NCBI GenBank assembly: GCA_021397845.1
Contig: CM038043.1
Coordinates: 130,848,013-130,912,012 of the forward strand
Length of the DNA: 64,000 bases
From: Areca catechu
Taxonomy: Eukaryota > Streptophyta > Magnoliopsida > Arecales > Arecaceae
Reading direction: 5' to 3'
Positions within the stretch are counted from its first letter, which is position 1; each line of letters opens with the position of its first letter. The translations under genes and the position numbers were made by a program. This document shows positions 48,422-58,057 of the stretch, piece by piece. The notes under the pieces were generated by a model. It saw only the letters and a list, made by a program, of their open reading frames with translations. It did no database searches and had not been told where the DNA came from.

Positions 48422-50128
48422 TCAAGTTTTTGTTTTAGATACCCAAGCCATCATGGATCCTTCAGGGTTAGTAGTTATGGTTTCTTTTGGAACCCAAACT
48501 TTATTATAATTATTTACTTTTCTAAGATTGCATTGATAAGCTTTATGCCCAAATTTTCTTCAACTAAAGTAAGTAACATTAGATGATGCTAGAACAAAGA
48601 AATTCTTGAAAAATCCTTGTTTCTTTTGTTGCTGGTAACCAAGTCCAGCTTTATCAAATACAACTCTTGGATTATTCAATAATAAATTCAACTTTTCGAA
48701 ACTAAATGTAAACTTTTTAACAAAATGTTTCACTTTATCAAACTCATCTTTTAATTTCTTGTTTTCTATCTCAAGATCTTTATTTTTCTTTAAAAGTTCA
48801 TTATTTATAACAATAACCTTGGATCTTTTTAAAACTTCTATTTCTTTTGAAAGACCATTCTTTAACTTTTTCAAAACATCAATCTTGGATTTTAGATCAT
48901 TATTTTCATTAACAAGATTATTGTTTTTAGAAGAAGAGGAATCAACATGCTTTTTCAACTTGTTGTGCTCAATTTTTAATAATTTGTACTCGTGTACAAG
49001 TTCATCAAAAGCATCTCTAAGTTCTTCAAATGTAAATTCAAATTCAAGTTCAAATTATACCTCATCTTCTATTGACATAAGGTAGAGATTGGAGACTTTT
49101 AGTTATTATTCTTATGAATTGGAGTCTTCACTATCACTCTAGGTTGCCACCATTACTTTCTTCTTATATTTTTTCTTGAACTTCTTGAGGAGAGGACAAT
49201 CAATCTTATAGTATCTGGGATTTTTGCACTCAAAGCATATTGGTTGGTCCTTCTTTTTTTCTTTTTCTTTGTCCTTCCCTTTATCTTTACTAGGCTATGG
49301 CTTCTTCTTGTAAGGAAACTTTTTCTTTCTTATGAATCTTCTGAATTTTCTTGCTACTAGAGATTCTTCATTTTCAATTTCACTTTCTTCTGATTCTTCA
49401 CTTGAAGGCTCATTTGTTGTAGTGGATTTAAGGGCGATAGTTTTCTTCTTTCTATCTGCATCCATAGCTTTTTGTTTCAAGTTCAACTCATAAGTCATGA
49501 GTGAACCAACAAGTTGTTCCAAGAGAAGTGTCTCAACATCTTTTGCTTCTTGGATTGCCGTGACCTTCGGATCCCATGAGGCTAGCAAAGACTTAAGAAT
49601 TTTATTTACAAGGTCAACATTAGACATAACTTTTCCAAGACTTCTCATACTATTTACAATATTTATAAATCTAGTATACATATCAGTAATAGATTCATTA
49701 TGCTCTATTCTAAACATTTTATATGTATGAATGAGCATATTTACTTTAGCATTCTTCACTTGATGGGTACCCTCATGAGTAACCTTAAGTGTGTCCCAAA
49801 TTTTCTTTATCGAAGCACATGTGGATATCCTACTAAATTCACTAGGATCTAATGCACAATAAAACAAATTCATTGCCTTGGCATTAAGCTCCGATTGCTT
49901 AATATCATTTTCATCCTAATCCTCTTCTAGTTTTGGAATGGAAACACCATTAATTATCATTGAAGAAACATGGGGACCTTTAACAATAACTTTCCAAAGA
50001 TTGTAGTCTATTGAATGCATATAAATTCTCATGCGGGTTTTCCAATATGTATAATTGGTGCCATTAAAAAGTGGAGGTCTATTTGAGGCTTGACCTTCAA
50101 CTACACTAGTTCCTATAAAGGCTACCAT
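48422..50128 (-). pseudogene. gag: Element B gag, broken
   Basis: The ATG at 50128 opens MVAFIGTSVVEGQ. The capsid domain (KTRMRIYMHSIDYNLW, then SWDPKVTAIQEAKD) is interrupted by Trp-to-stop (TAG) at about 49915. A Ser/Glu linker and RRFIRKKKFPYKKK basic patch follow, then a CFECKNPRYYK-like knuckle near 49230-49190 whose His and last Cys are lost, and a coiled coil (48958-48560). It ends at TGA 48424-48422. It is better preserved than gag of A. Confidence 0.82.
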
Positions 50129-50172
50129 AGATCTTTAACTCAAGATGATTAAACCTATTAGCTGAGTACAAG

Positions 50173-50184
50173 GCTCTGATACCA
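50173..50184 (-). other. Primer binding site of element B
   Basis: The sense strand reads TGGTATCAGAGC, the exact initiator tRNA-Met consensus, two bases inside the LTR at 50187. Confidence 0.9.
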
Positions 50185-50186
50185 TT

Positions 50187-51654
50187 TGTTGGCTAGTAAA
50201 GCAACCCAAGAGGGAGGGGTGCATTAGGTTTTTAAAACTTGTTGCAAGTATGTGACAATTCAAAAACTATAAAGGTACTAGTGTGATTTCAAGTGTATGT
50301 GTGCTTGATAATAAAATGCAGCGAAAATAATGAAGTAAATGCAAGAAAAGTAAAAGAATTACAAATATATAATATTTTATAGTGGTTCGGTACACTCCAA
50401 AGCACCTACGTCCACTTCTCAAGGTCCATTTGGATATTTCACTATAATCTTTCCTTGATTATAGTTGATTAGTTTTCTCAGGCTCACTAATCAAAATTCC
50501 TTGGTTTTCACAAGGCTAACCATAAACCTAGTTGGTTTTCACAAGGCTCATCAACAACCTAGTTGGTTTTCACAAGGCTCACCAACAACCTAGTTGGTTT
50601 TCACAAGGCTCACCAACAATCCAAGTACTAGTTTCAATCCACTTGAAACTAGGAACAATAATAAGTACAAGTACAAATAAAGATATAAAAAGCTTTCTCA
50701 AAATAAAAACAAATATCTCTTTGAAGCTCTTTGATTGTTGAGAAGCTTGTCTCCAAGTTGTTAAAGCCTTAATCGATGTTTAAGAATTGGACTTGAATGC
50801 TTCTTGAATGCTCTTGAATGCTTGAAGACTCAACTTTACTCAAAACTATTGAATGCTCAATTAGTTCTTTAATAAATTCTCATAAGTTTTCAATAGAAGC
50901 TTCCTTCTTGTGTTTGGTCTATGTTAAATACCTTTCCAAGCCTTAAATGACCATTTATGACCATTGGAGAGGATAGTCGTTAGAAACAAAAAGGACCAAT
51001 TGTATGCTTCAAAAAACTAGCTGTTATTGTTCATCTAGACCTACAGGTGTCGATACTTCAGGTCATGAGTCGATACATAAGTCGATACTTGAGTCGATAA
51101 TAGATCAAAAGTATCTTCTGAAGCTCTCTGAAATGCACTGGTGCATCGATACTTCTTTTGGTGAGTCGACACTTGAGTCAACACTTTATCTACATGAGTC
51201 GATACTTGAGCAAAATCTTGAAATCAGCCAGTTCTATATCATTTTTGGTCTCAAGCCTTGAGTCGACACTTGAGTCGACACAAGAGTCGATACTTGGTCT
51301 TCATAAGTTGACACTTCATGCATGCCAGCTAAAACTTCTTCTACGTATCAGTTCAAGCTTCTATGAGTCGACACTTCACTTCCATGAGTCGATACTTGGC
51401 TAAAATATTGCTGAAACTTATCCAACTTTAAGATTTGAGTCCTTCAACATGATTCTTATGTGCCCAAGTCTATATATCTTGAAATTCCATTTATTTAGAT
51501 AACTTCTTCAACTGTTTGACAAGCAAATTGATCTTTCAATATACTTTAACTTTAATGAGTACCATTAACTGATAAATATACTTTTAAAATATAGTTAATA
51601 CTTAAATATACTTAAGTATTTTGTAATTCATCAAAATCAAGACAGGAGTTAACA
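50187..51654 (-). repeat. 5' LTR of element B (1468 bp)
   Basis: It is the direct repeat of 30286-31691, starting TGTTGGCTAG and ending GAGTTAACA on the plus strand. GTCGAC/GTCGATAC motifs fill 51047-51400, and GGTATTTAACAT on the sense strand (50933-50922) is the likely TATA region. The array is longer here than in the partner LTR. Confidence 0.92.
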
Positions 51655-52718
51655 TACTCAATAGGAGAAACATATGCCATGGCATAACCTAAAACTCTAA
51701 GAGACTATTGGTATCCTAAGAGAGAAATGGACTCCAATGTGCGACCTAAAATCCTACAAGACTATTGGTACCTAATTGACTTTGACCAACCATCTAGAAT
51801 TTGATCCCCAACCAACAATTTTACAACCAAACCTCAAATGATTAACATGAATCCTAAATTCACTAGATTTTTGAAGATGTATGTAATTATATGAGGAAGT
51901 TTGAAGAGATTAAAATGATATCTTTGATCTATAGGATAGAAGAAACCCTACAATGTAAAGGATATACCCAATTAAACTATGTGCCAGCACCTATATGCAC
52001 TACATGCGATGCACCAAATAATGTTATAGAGGAGTGTCCTTACTTGATTCATCCAATCCAAAATGGGTACACACGGGGGAGTGCAACCAATGAAAGATAT
52101 ATGACTGATCCCTATAACCCACGATAGAAAAATCATCCAATTTTGTATGGTCACAAGATGCAACATTAGGATCCTATATTATTGATCATTCCTACATAAG
52201 GCCCAACCAAGCACTAAACTATCAACCAGATTGAGATCATGAGGAAGGATTCAGTTCTTTGAAAAAATGCCTAGAAGCTTTGGCTAAATCTAATGCTGAC
52301 ATCAATGCTGCTCAGGCTAGATTCCATGCTGATATAATGCTATCTTAATAGCTTCATGTAGACCACGGGCCAAAATTTAATGACCCTTAATAATTTTATG
52401 CAAACCACTAGCCAGCTTTTAATTTTCCAAACTCAGATTATTGCCCATCTAGAAATGCAGTTAGATCAATTAGTCATGATGTTTGATGAACAGGAAGAGG
52501 ATAAATTACCAAGTCAACTCGAGGTTGAACCTAAAGTCCAAAATGGTCCAGAATCCAAACAAAAAGACCAATGTGATCAATTAAAAATATTCAGGTCTAG
52601 AGAACTAGTAGAGATATCAGAAATTAAAAATACTAATGAGATATCTACACCTAGTGACCATTACTCTCAACCAAAACTCAAATTATTTGTTGAACCCCTC
52701 ATAACACTAGTTCTATAA
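51655..52718 (+). pseudogene. gag: Element H gag (gypsy type), broken
   Basis: After the TACTC duplication the sequence repeats the gag start twice (PKTLRDYWY at about 51690-51720 and PKILQDYWY at about 51747-51775). Further on, a 78-codon frame (51891-52127) has CTTCDAPNNVIEECP, a degenerate zinc knuckle with Asn for His, typical of Athila-like gag C-termini. Then 52380-52718 has QTQIIAHLEMQLDQLVMMFD and EDKLPSQLEVEPK, matching the 'LE.Q.GQLA...G.LPS..E.NPK' region of such gags. Capsid proper is mostly missing or decayed. It is not functional. Confidence 0.68.
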
Positions 52719-53453
52719 AGGAAGAGACACCAAAAAGAGATCTTGAATACTCCCTCAGCACATCAAGCATATCTAGTATATAGATCTAGGTTCCCTTGAA
52801 CCCCAACTAGTACTTAGGTTATCCTAGATCTAATTATAAGGAAAGAGTTGTCAGCTATCAAAGGAATAAATCATATAATGGTCTTATATAGCAATTATTC
52901 TAAGGTAGATCCTGAATCACATAGAAAATTACAAATCCATGTGAAGATTAAAGCAGGAATGAGATGAGCACTTTGAGAGGTTTGGTTGAAGACGTTAAAT
53001 TTAGCACTAGTTAGGAGGCAACCCAACTTTTACATTTTAATTTCTTTTTCATTTTTAGTTTGTTTACCTTCTTTTCAAGTTTAGAACTAAGTTGGGAAGA
53101 TAACCTATTTTGAAAGAACTTTAGGTAGAATAATGAAGGTCATGCTAAATCAAGCCTAAAGGAATAATAGACCGTGCTATACCAAAGCACCCGATAATAA
53201 ACGATGCATATTTAGTCTAGGTAGAAATTTTTTCTTATTTTATTTTCATGCCTAAATTTTTTCTTACTCCATTAAGGATAATGAAAATTTAGTGAGAGGA
53301 TAGTAAAAACCTTTTAAGTTTTTTCTTACTCCATTAAGGATAATGAAAATTTTTGAAAACTAAAAAAAAATTAATAAATTTTTAATAAATCATGTACCAT
53401 GAAAGAAAATCTTGAACAAAATAGTTTAGGAAAAAGTAATAGAATTAGAAAGT
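52719..53453 (+). other. Element H 3' region, pol deleted
   Basis: Soon after gag, the phrase TTAGGAGGCAACCCAACTTT appears (about 53012-53031), which normally marks the end of the coding region in plant Athila-like elements. No reverse transcriptase or integrase lies between, so pol has been deleted or was never present. A 34-base unit (TTCTTACTCCATTAAGGATA and neighbours) is repeated 62 bases apart at 53261 and 53323. Element E interrupts at 53454. Confidence 0.5.
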
Positions 53454-53738
53454 TGTTGGCTTTGGCTCCTTAGTTTTGATGACTAACAAAAGGTTGAGTA
53501 TATGTTTGGACTAATGTTTCATTTCAAGATAAAGTTTCAGGACTTAGGTTATTTAAAAAGAGTATCAAGAGTACAATGATGAAACCAAGCCTGCCTGATT
53601 TGGGAAAGAGCTCTTCTACCTTGAACAAAATCAAATTTCTCATATTGGACCTTATTATTAAGAAGCAATTGATAAAAGAAACAAAAGGCTTAGAGAAACT
53701 CAAGCATGGCACGCACCTCTCCAGAGTTTCAGAAAATT

Positions 53739-54006
53739 TCAGACCAGAGGTCGACCCCCAGAGGTCGACTCATGAAGAAAAGAAAAGTTCAGCTAGGCCG
53801 GCACGGCAAAATTTCAGTGGCACGCTCCAGAGGTCGACTACCAAAGGTCGACACCTGTCCAGAGGTCGACACTAGAGGTCGACTCATCGCTTGAGAATTC
53901 AAACTGGGTAGAACTATGGTTTTCTGGATTTTTGCCTAAGATAAACTAGAGGTCGACTCATGAGGTCGACACTTGATCCAGAGGTCGACTCATGAGGTTG
54001 ACTCAT
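53739..54006 (+). repeat. AGAGGTCGAC motif array in the 5' LTR of E
   Basis: Nine GTCGAC cores and one GTTGAC variant occur in about 270 bases, mostly as AGAGGTCGACTCATG or GAGGTCGACACTTG. The 3' LTR carries ten to eleven units because of an extra 18 bases inside the array. The array ends about 108 bases upstream of TATTTAA. Confidence 0.7.
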
Positions 54007-54113
54007 GGCATAACGACTAGTTTTTCTGAACTTTTGATTTGATTTCTAACGGCCATAAATGGCCATATTTTTGATTCTAACGGTCTTGTGGAGTTGTTTC
54101 AGCTTGAATGAGG

Positions 54114-54120
54114 TATTTAA
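54114..54120 (+). promoter_or_regulatory. TATA-like element of the E LTR promoter
   Basis: TATTTAA lies in GAGGTATTTAACCTCC. A, B and C have TATTTATA or TATATTTAA at the corresponding place, all downstream of the motif array, which supports it as the U3 promoter. The start site is not mapped. Confidence 0.5.
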
Positions 54121-54893
54121 CCTCCACCAAACTTTAAAAAAGACAAGGAGACAAAGTGAAAAGGAATAGAGTGAAAGTACAAAGCCTTCAATCAATTCTA
54201 AGCCAAAAAGAGTGAGAAAACCAAGAGATTCCTTAGCCAAAAGCTTTCCATCTTTGAGGAATCTAACTTTCAAGTGTTTGGCATTTAGTGAGGTCCAAGA
54301 TTCCAAGAGAAAGGCTTGAAGAGTCTCCATCAAAAGCTACATCGAATTACTTTTTGCTCAAAAGGAGTTTGTCTTGATTTATTCATTGTATTCATATTCT
54401 TTTTGTCTTAGGCTAGTTTCAAGGGAATTTGAAACTAGTGTGAGGTTTGTTGGTGAGCCAATTGATAAAACCAACTAGGATTGCTTGTAAGCTCGAAGTC
54501 AAAACAAGTGAGTGAGGTTTGTTGGTGATCCAATTGATAAAACCAACTAGGGTTGCTTGTAAGCCCGAAGCCAAAACAAGTGTGTAAGGTTTTGACTTGT
54601 GATCCTTGAAAAACAAGTCGGTTGTAATCTAGAAAAGATTATAGTGAAAATTCCCAAGTGGAGCTTGGGGAGTGGATGTAGGTGCTAGGTGCACCGAACC
54701 ACTATACTTTTTGTGTGTTTGCATTGCTTTACTCTTCTTTTGCTCTTTAATTGTTGTTATCTTTCATTGCTTCCGTTGCACAATTACTTGAGCACTATCA
54801 CTCTTCACTTTTGAACTTGATAGCACATATATTGCTTTAATTTTTAAAATACCCAATTCACCCCCCTCTTGGGCACCATATCTGGGCAACAAG

Positions 54894-54905
54894 TGGTATC
54901 AGAGC
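54894..54905 (+). other. Primer binding site of element E
   Basis: TGGTATCAGAGC, the exact complement of the initiator tRNA-Met 3' end, lies two bases after the LTR end CAACA. Confidence 0.94.
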
Positions 54906-54948
54906 ACCAGTACTCTCTTGTAGGTCCAACGATCTTGAGTGAAAGATC

Positions 54949-56673
54949 ATGGCCGCCCCAATTGGAATGGGTGTAGTTGAAGGTCAAGCATCAAATCGCC
55001 ATCCTTTCTTTAATGGCACAAACTACACTTACTGGAAAACTCGTATGCGCATTTACTTACAAGCTGTAGATTATAATATATGGAGAGTAATTACTAAAGG
55101 GCCTCATCAGCCCACTCACTTGGTTAATGGCATTATCACCTCAAAATCTGAAGAAGATTGGGATGACAATGATATCAAACAAGCTGAATTAAATGCTAAG
55201 GCGATGAATTTGCTATTCTGTGCACTTGACCCAAGTGAATTTAACAGAATATCAAATTGTATTTCCGCCAAAGAAATTTGGGATACACTTGAGGTTACCC
55301 ATGAGGGTATACACCAAGTGAAGACCACAAAGGTGAACATGCTCATTCATACGTATGAGATGTTCAGGATGGAACCAACTGAAAGTATAAGTGAAATGTA
55401 TACTAGATTTACCAATATAGTAAATGGTATGAGGAGTTTGGGAAAAATTATATCTAATGGTGAACTGGTTAACAAACTTCTCAGGTCTCTTTCGGCTTCA
55501 TGGGATGCGAAAGTAACAGCCATAGAAGAAGCCAAGGATGTCAATACTCTACCTCTTGAGCAGCTTCTTGGATCACTGATGACTTACGAGCTTTCATTAA
55601 AGCAGAAGATAGTGGACAATGACAAGAAAAAGAAAGCCATAGCCTTCAAGTCCACTACAAAGGAAGAGTCAAGTGATGAATCAGAAGAAGAAGCTGATGA
55701 TGATGAGACAGCCCTCATTACAAGAAAATTCAAAAGATTCATGAGAAAGAAGAAGGGATTTTACAAGAAAAGGCCACAAAAAGGTGATCACAATAAAGAT
55801 AAAGAGAAAGAAAAAGAAAGGGATCCACCCATCTGCTTCGAGTGCAAGAAGTCTGGATATTATAAAACGGATTACCCTTTGCTTAAAAAGAGTCGAAGGA
55901 TGTTGAGAAAGAAAGCCATGATGGCTAACTGGAGTGAGAGTGAGGACTCCAGCAGTGATGAAGAGCAGCAGGTAGTCGCCAACCTGTGTTTCAAGGCCAA
56001 TGAAGATAATGAGGTAAATTCTGAACCTGAAATTGAATTTACTTTCAATGAATTACATGATGCTTTTGATGATTTAGTTATGGAATATGAAAAATTAAAA
56101 CTGAAAAATAAGAAATTAAGAAAGCTAAATCTTGAGCTTACCAAAAATTCAGAAAAGTTTTCAACTGAAATTGAAGATTTAATTCAAGAAAACAAGAAAT
56201 TAACTGAACATGTAAAGACCTTGAAAAATGATAAGGATAATCTTTTAAAAGAAAATGATTCTTTGAAAAATAATAAAAGTCTTAAAACTAATGAGAAAAT
56301 TGAAAAATAAAACAAAGAACTATTGCTTCAAAACAAGAATTACAAAGAAGAGTTAGAAAAAGTAAAACCTTTTGTAGAAAAGTTTACTTATAGTTCAAAA
56401 AAATTAAGTATGCTTTTAAATAGTCAACATGCAGTGTTTAACAAAGCTGGACTTGGATTTAAGCCACAGAATCAGCAAAAACTTTACAAAAACTTTTTCA
56501 TACCTGCATCTTCTAATATTACCTGCTATGCATGTGGTAAGTTAGGACATAAATTATATATTTGTAATAGAAGAAAATTAAATACCTTTGGAAAGATTTG
56601 GGTTCCAAAAGGAACCAATTTCACTAACCCTAAAGGACCCAAGATGACTTGGGTACCTAAAGTTTCAACTTGA
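54949..56673 (+). pseudogene. gag: Element E gag, one in-frame stop
   Basis: The structural protein of the virus-like particle. It opens MAAPIGMGVVEGQ 44 bases after the primer site. Residues 1-200 hold the capsid (UBN2-like) domain with WKTRMRIYLQAVDYNIW and SWDAKVTAIEEAKD. A DESEEEADDDE linker and a Lys/Arg-rich stretch follow, then a first zinc knuckle near 280 that reads C-F-E-C...Y...Y, so the His and last Cys are both changed to Tyr. A coiled coil covers about 350-500. A second knuckle, CYACGKLGHKLYIC, is intact at 56524-56565. A TAA at 56308-56310 splits the frame (54949-56310 and 56323-56673, same phase). The natural end is TGA 56671-56673. Confidence 0.88.
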
Positions 56674-56680
56674 TTAATTT

Positions 56681-58057
56681 TTGCAGGTGTGCCTTGCAAC
56701 CAAAAATAAAAGAAGAATGTGGTATCTGGATAGTGGTTGCTCAAGGTACATGACTGGGGATGTGAAGCAATTCTCATCACTAGCAGCTATTGATGGTGGA
56801 AACGTTACTTTTGGTGATAATGGAAAATGCAAAATCGTCGGAATTGGTAAAATCCATATCACCCATAATGCTTATGTAGATAATGTATTATTTGTTGATG
56901 GCCTGAAGCATAATCTTTTCAGCATTAGTCAGTTTTGTGACAAGGGTTTTAAAGTTATTTTTGAATCATCTTTGTGCATGGTATCTAGTCTTGATGTCGA
57001 TGGCATCAAGTTCACTGGTCATAGGCATGGAAACATTTACATGGTTGATCTTGATGATCTAGCCATGGAAAGTGGTCAATGCCTAGTGGCTAGGGAAGCC
57101 AAGGCAAGTGAAACTAGTTGGCTTTGGCATCGTAGGGTAGGGCATGCTAGTATGCAGTTGATTTCAAAATTAAGCAAAAAGAATCTTGTAAAAGAATTGC
57201 CAAAACTCACATTTGAAAAAGATAAGATTTGTGCTGCATGTCAATTTGGAAAACAAACTAAATCTACTTTCAAACCTAAAGGAGTAGTATCTACTACTAG
57301 ACCCATTGAATTATTGCATATGGACCTCTTTGGACCAACCAGAACAACTAGTTTGGGAGGTAAAAAATATGGGCTAGTAATTGTAGATGATTACTCACGA
57401 TTTACTTGGGTAATGTTTTTAGCTTATAAAGATGAAACGATTTCAGCTTTTGTTAAATTTCATAAAAGGGTTTCAAACGAAAAAGATCTCACTATTGTTT
57501 CTTTGCGTAGTGATCATGGAACTGAATTTGACAATCATGATTTTGAAGCTTTTTGTAATGAAAATGGCATTAGTCATAATTTTTCTGCACCTAGGACACC
57601 TCAACAAAATGGGGTGGTAGAAAGAAAGAACAGGACACTTGAAGAAATTGCACGCACAATGCTTTGCGAAAACGATTTACCTAGATATTTTTGGGCAGAA
57701 GCCATTAATATAGCCTGTTACATTTTAAATCATATTTTAATTCGACCTATTTTGAAGAAAACACCATATGAGCTTTGGAAAAATCAAAAACCGAATCTTA
57801 AGTATTTTCGTGTATTTGGTTGCCGCTGTTTCATATTAAACAATGGCAAAGACAATATCAGTAAATTTGATGCCAAGTCAGATGAGGGTATCTTCTTAGG
57901 ATACTCTACTTCTAGCAAGGCATACAGGGTCTTCAACAGAAGAACTCTTCTGGTTGAAGAATCAATTCATGTAGTGTTTGATGAATCTAACGAAAAATCT
58001 TCTAGAAAAGAAGATTCTATTGATGATGAACAGGTACAAAGAAGCTTGAACAATTGA
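56681..58057 (+). CDS. pol: Element E pol, protease and integrase part
   Basis: An open run of about 458 codons, QVCLATKNKRRMWYLDSGCS onward; the true start is by read-through or shift from gag and not the TTG at 56681. Protease site D-S-G lies near residue 18. The pre-integrase finger has WHRRVGHAS...CAACQ near 145-190. The integrase core has HMDLFGP near 210, SDHGTEFDN near 270 and TPQQNGVVERKN near 300, giving the D, D, E triad. The GKDNISKFDAKSDEGIFLGYS segment follows near 390. All catalytic residues that I can see are present. It ends at a TGA caused by a one-base shift near 58036, after which pol continues in another frame. Confidence 0.88.
   Translation: MQVCLATKNKRRMWYLDSGCSRYMTGDVKQFSSLAAIDGGNVTFGDNGKCKIVGIGKIHITHNAYVDNVLFVDGLKHNLFSISQFCDKGFKVIFESSLCMVSSLDVDGIKFTGHRHGNIYMVDLDDLAMESGQCLVAREAKASETSWLWHRRVGHASMQLISKLSKKNLVKELPKLTFEKDKICAACQFGKQTKSTFKPKGVVSTTRPIELLHMDLFGPTRTTSLGGKKYGLVIVDDYSRFTWVMFLAYKDETISAFVKFHKRVSNEKDLTIVSLRSDHGTEFDNHDFEAFCNENGISHNFSAPRTPQQNGVVERKNRTLEEIARTMLCENDLPRYFWAEAINIACYILNHILIRPILKKTPYELWKNQKPNLKYFRVFGCRCFILNNGKDNISKFDAKSDEGIFLGYSTSSKAYRVFNRRTLLVEESIHVVFDESNEKSSRKEDSIDDEQVQRSLNN

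Larger units (their letters stand above)
30286..51654 (-). mobile_element. Element B: SIRE-type Ty1-copia element, host of nested element C
   Basis: It is bounded by LTRs at 30286-31691 and 50187-51654 and by matching TACTC duplications. Its pol is cut at 37031/48034 by element C, which brought its own duplication. Without C it measures about 10.4 kb. It carries gag, pol, ORF3, a 3' region and a polypurine tract in the same order as E. Many stops, shifts and deletions mark it as inactive. B is inserted in gag of the gypsy element H. Confidence 0.93.
53454..54891 (+). repeat. 5' LTR of element E (1438 bp)
   Basis: It is bounded by TGTTGGC and GGGCAACA. Contents in order: GTCGAC array (53739-54006), AACGACTAG, imperfect palindrome GGCCATAAATGGCC (54051-54064), TATTTAA (54114-54120), duplicated TTTGTTGGTGA blocks (about 54445-54600), and a CCCCCCTCTTGGG tract before the end. 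The bases before it (AAAGT) would be the target duplication, but the far edge is not in the window. Confidence 0.94.

Noticed and set aside
53739..54006. A CRISPR-like array.
   Set aside because: Unit spacing is irregular, the repeat is only 8-12 bases, the location is inside an LTR and the genome is eukaryotic.
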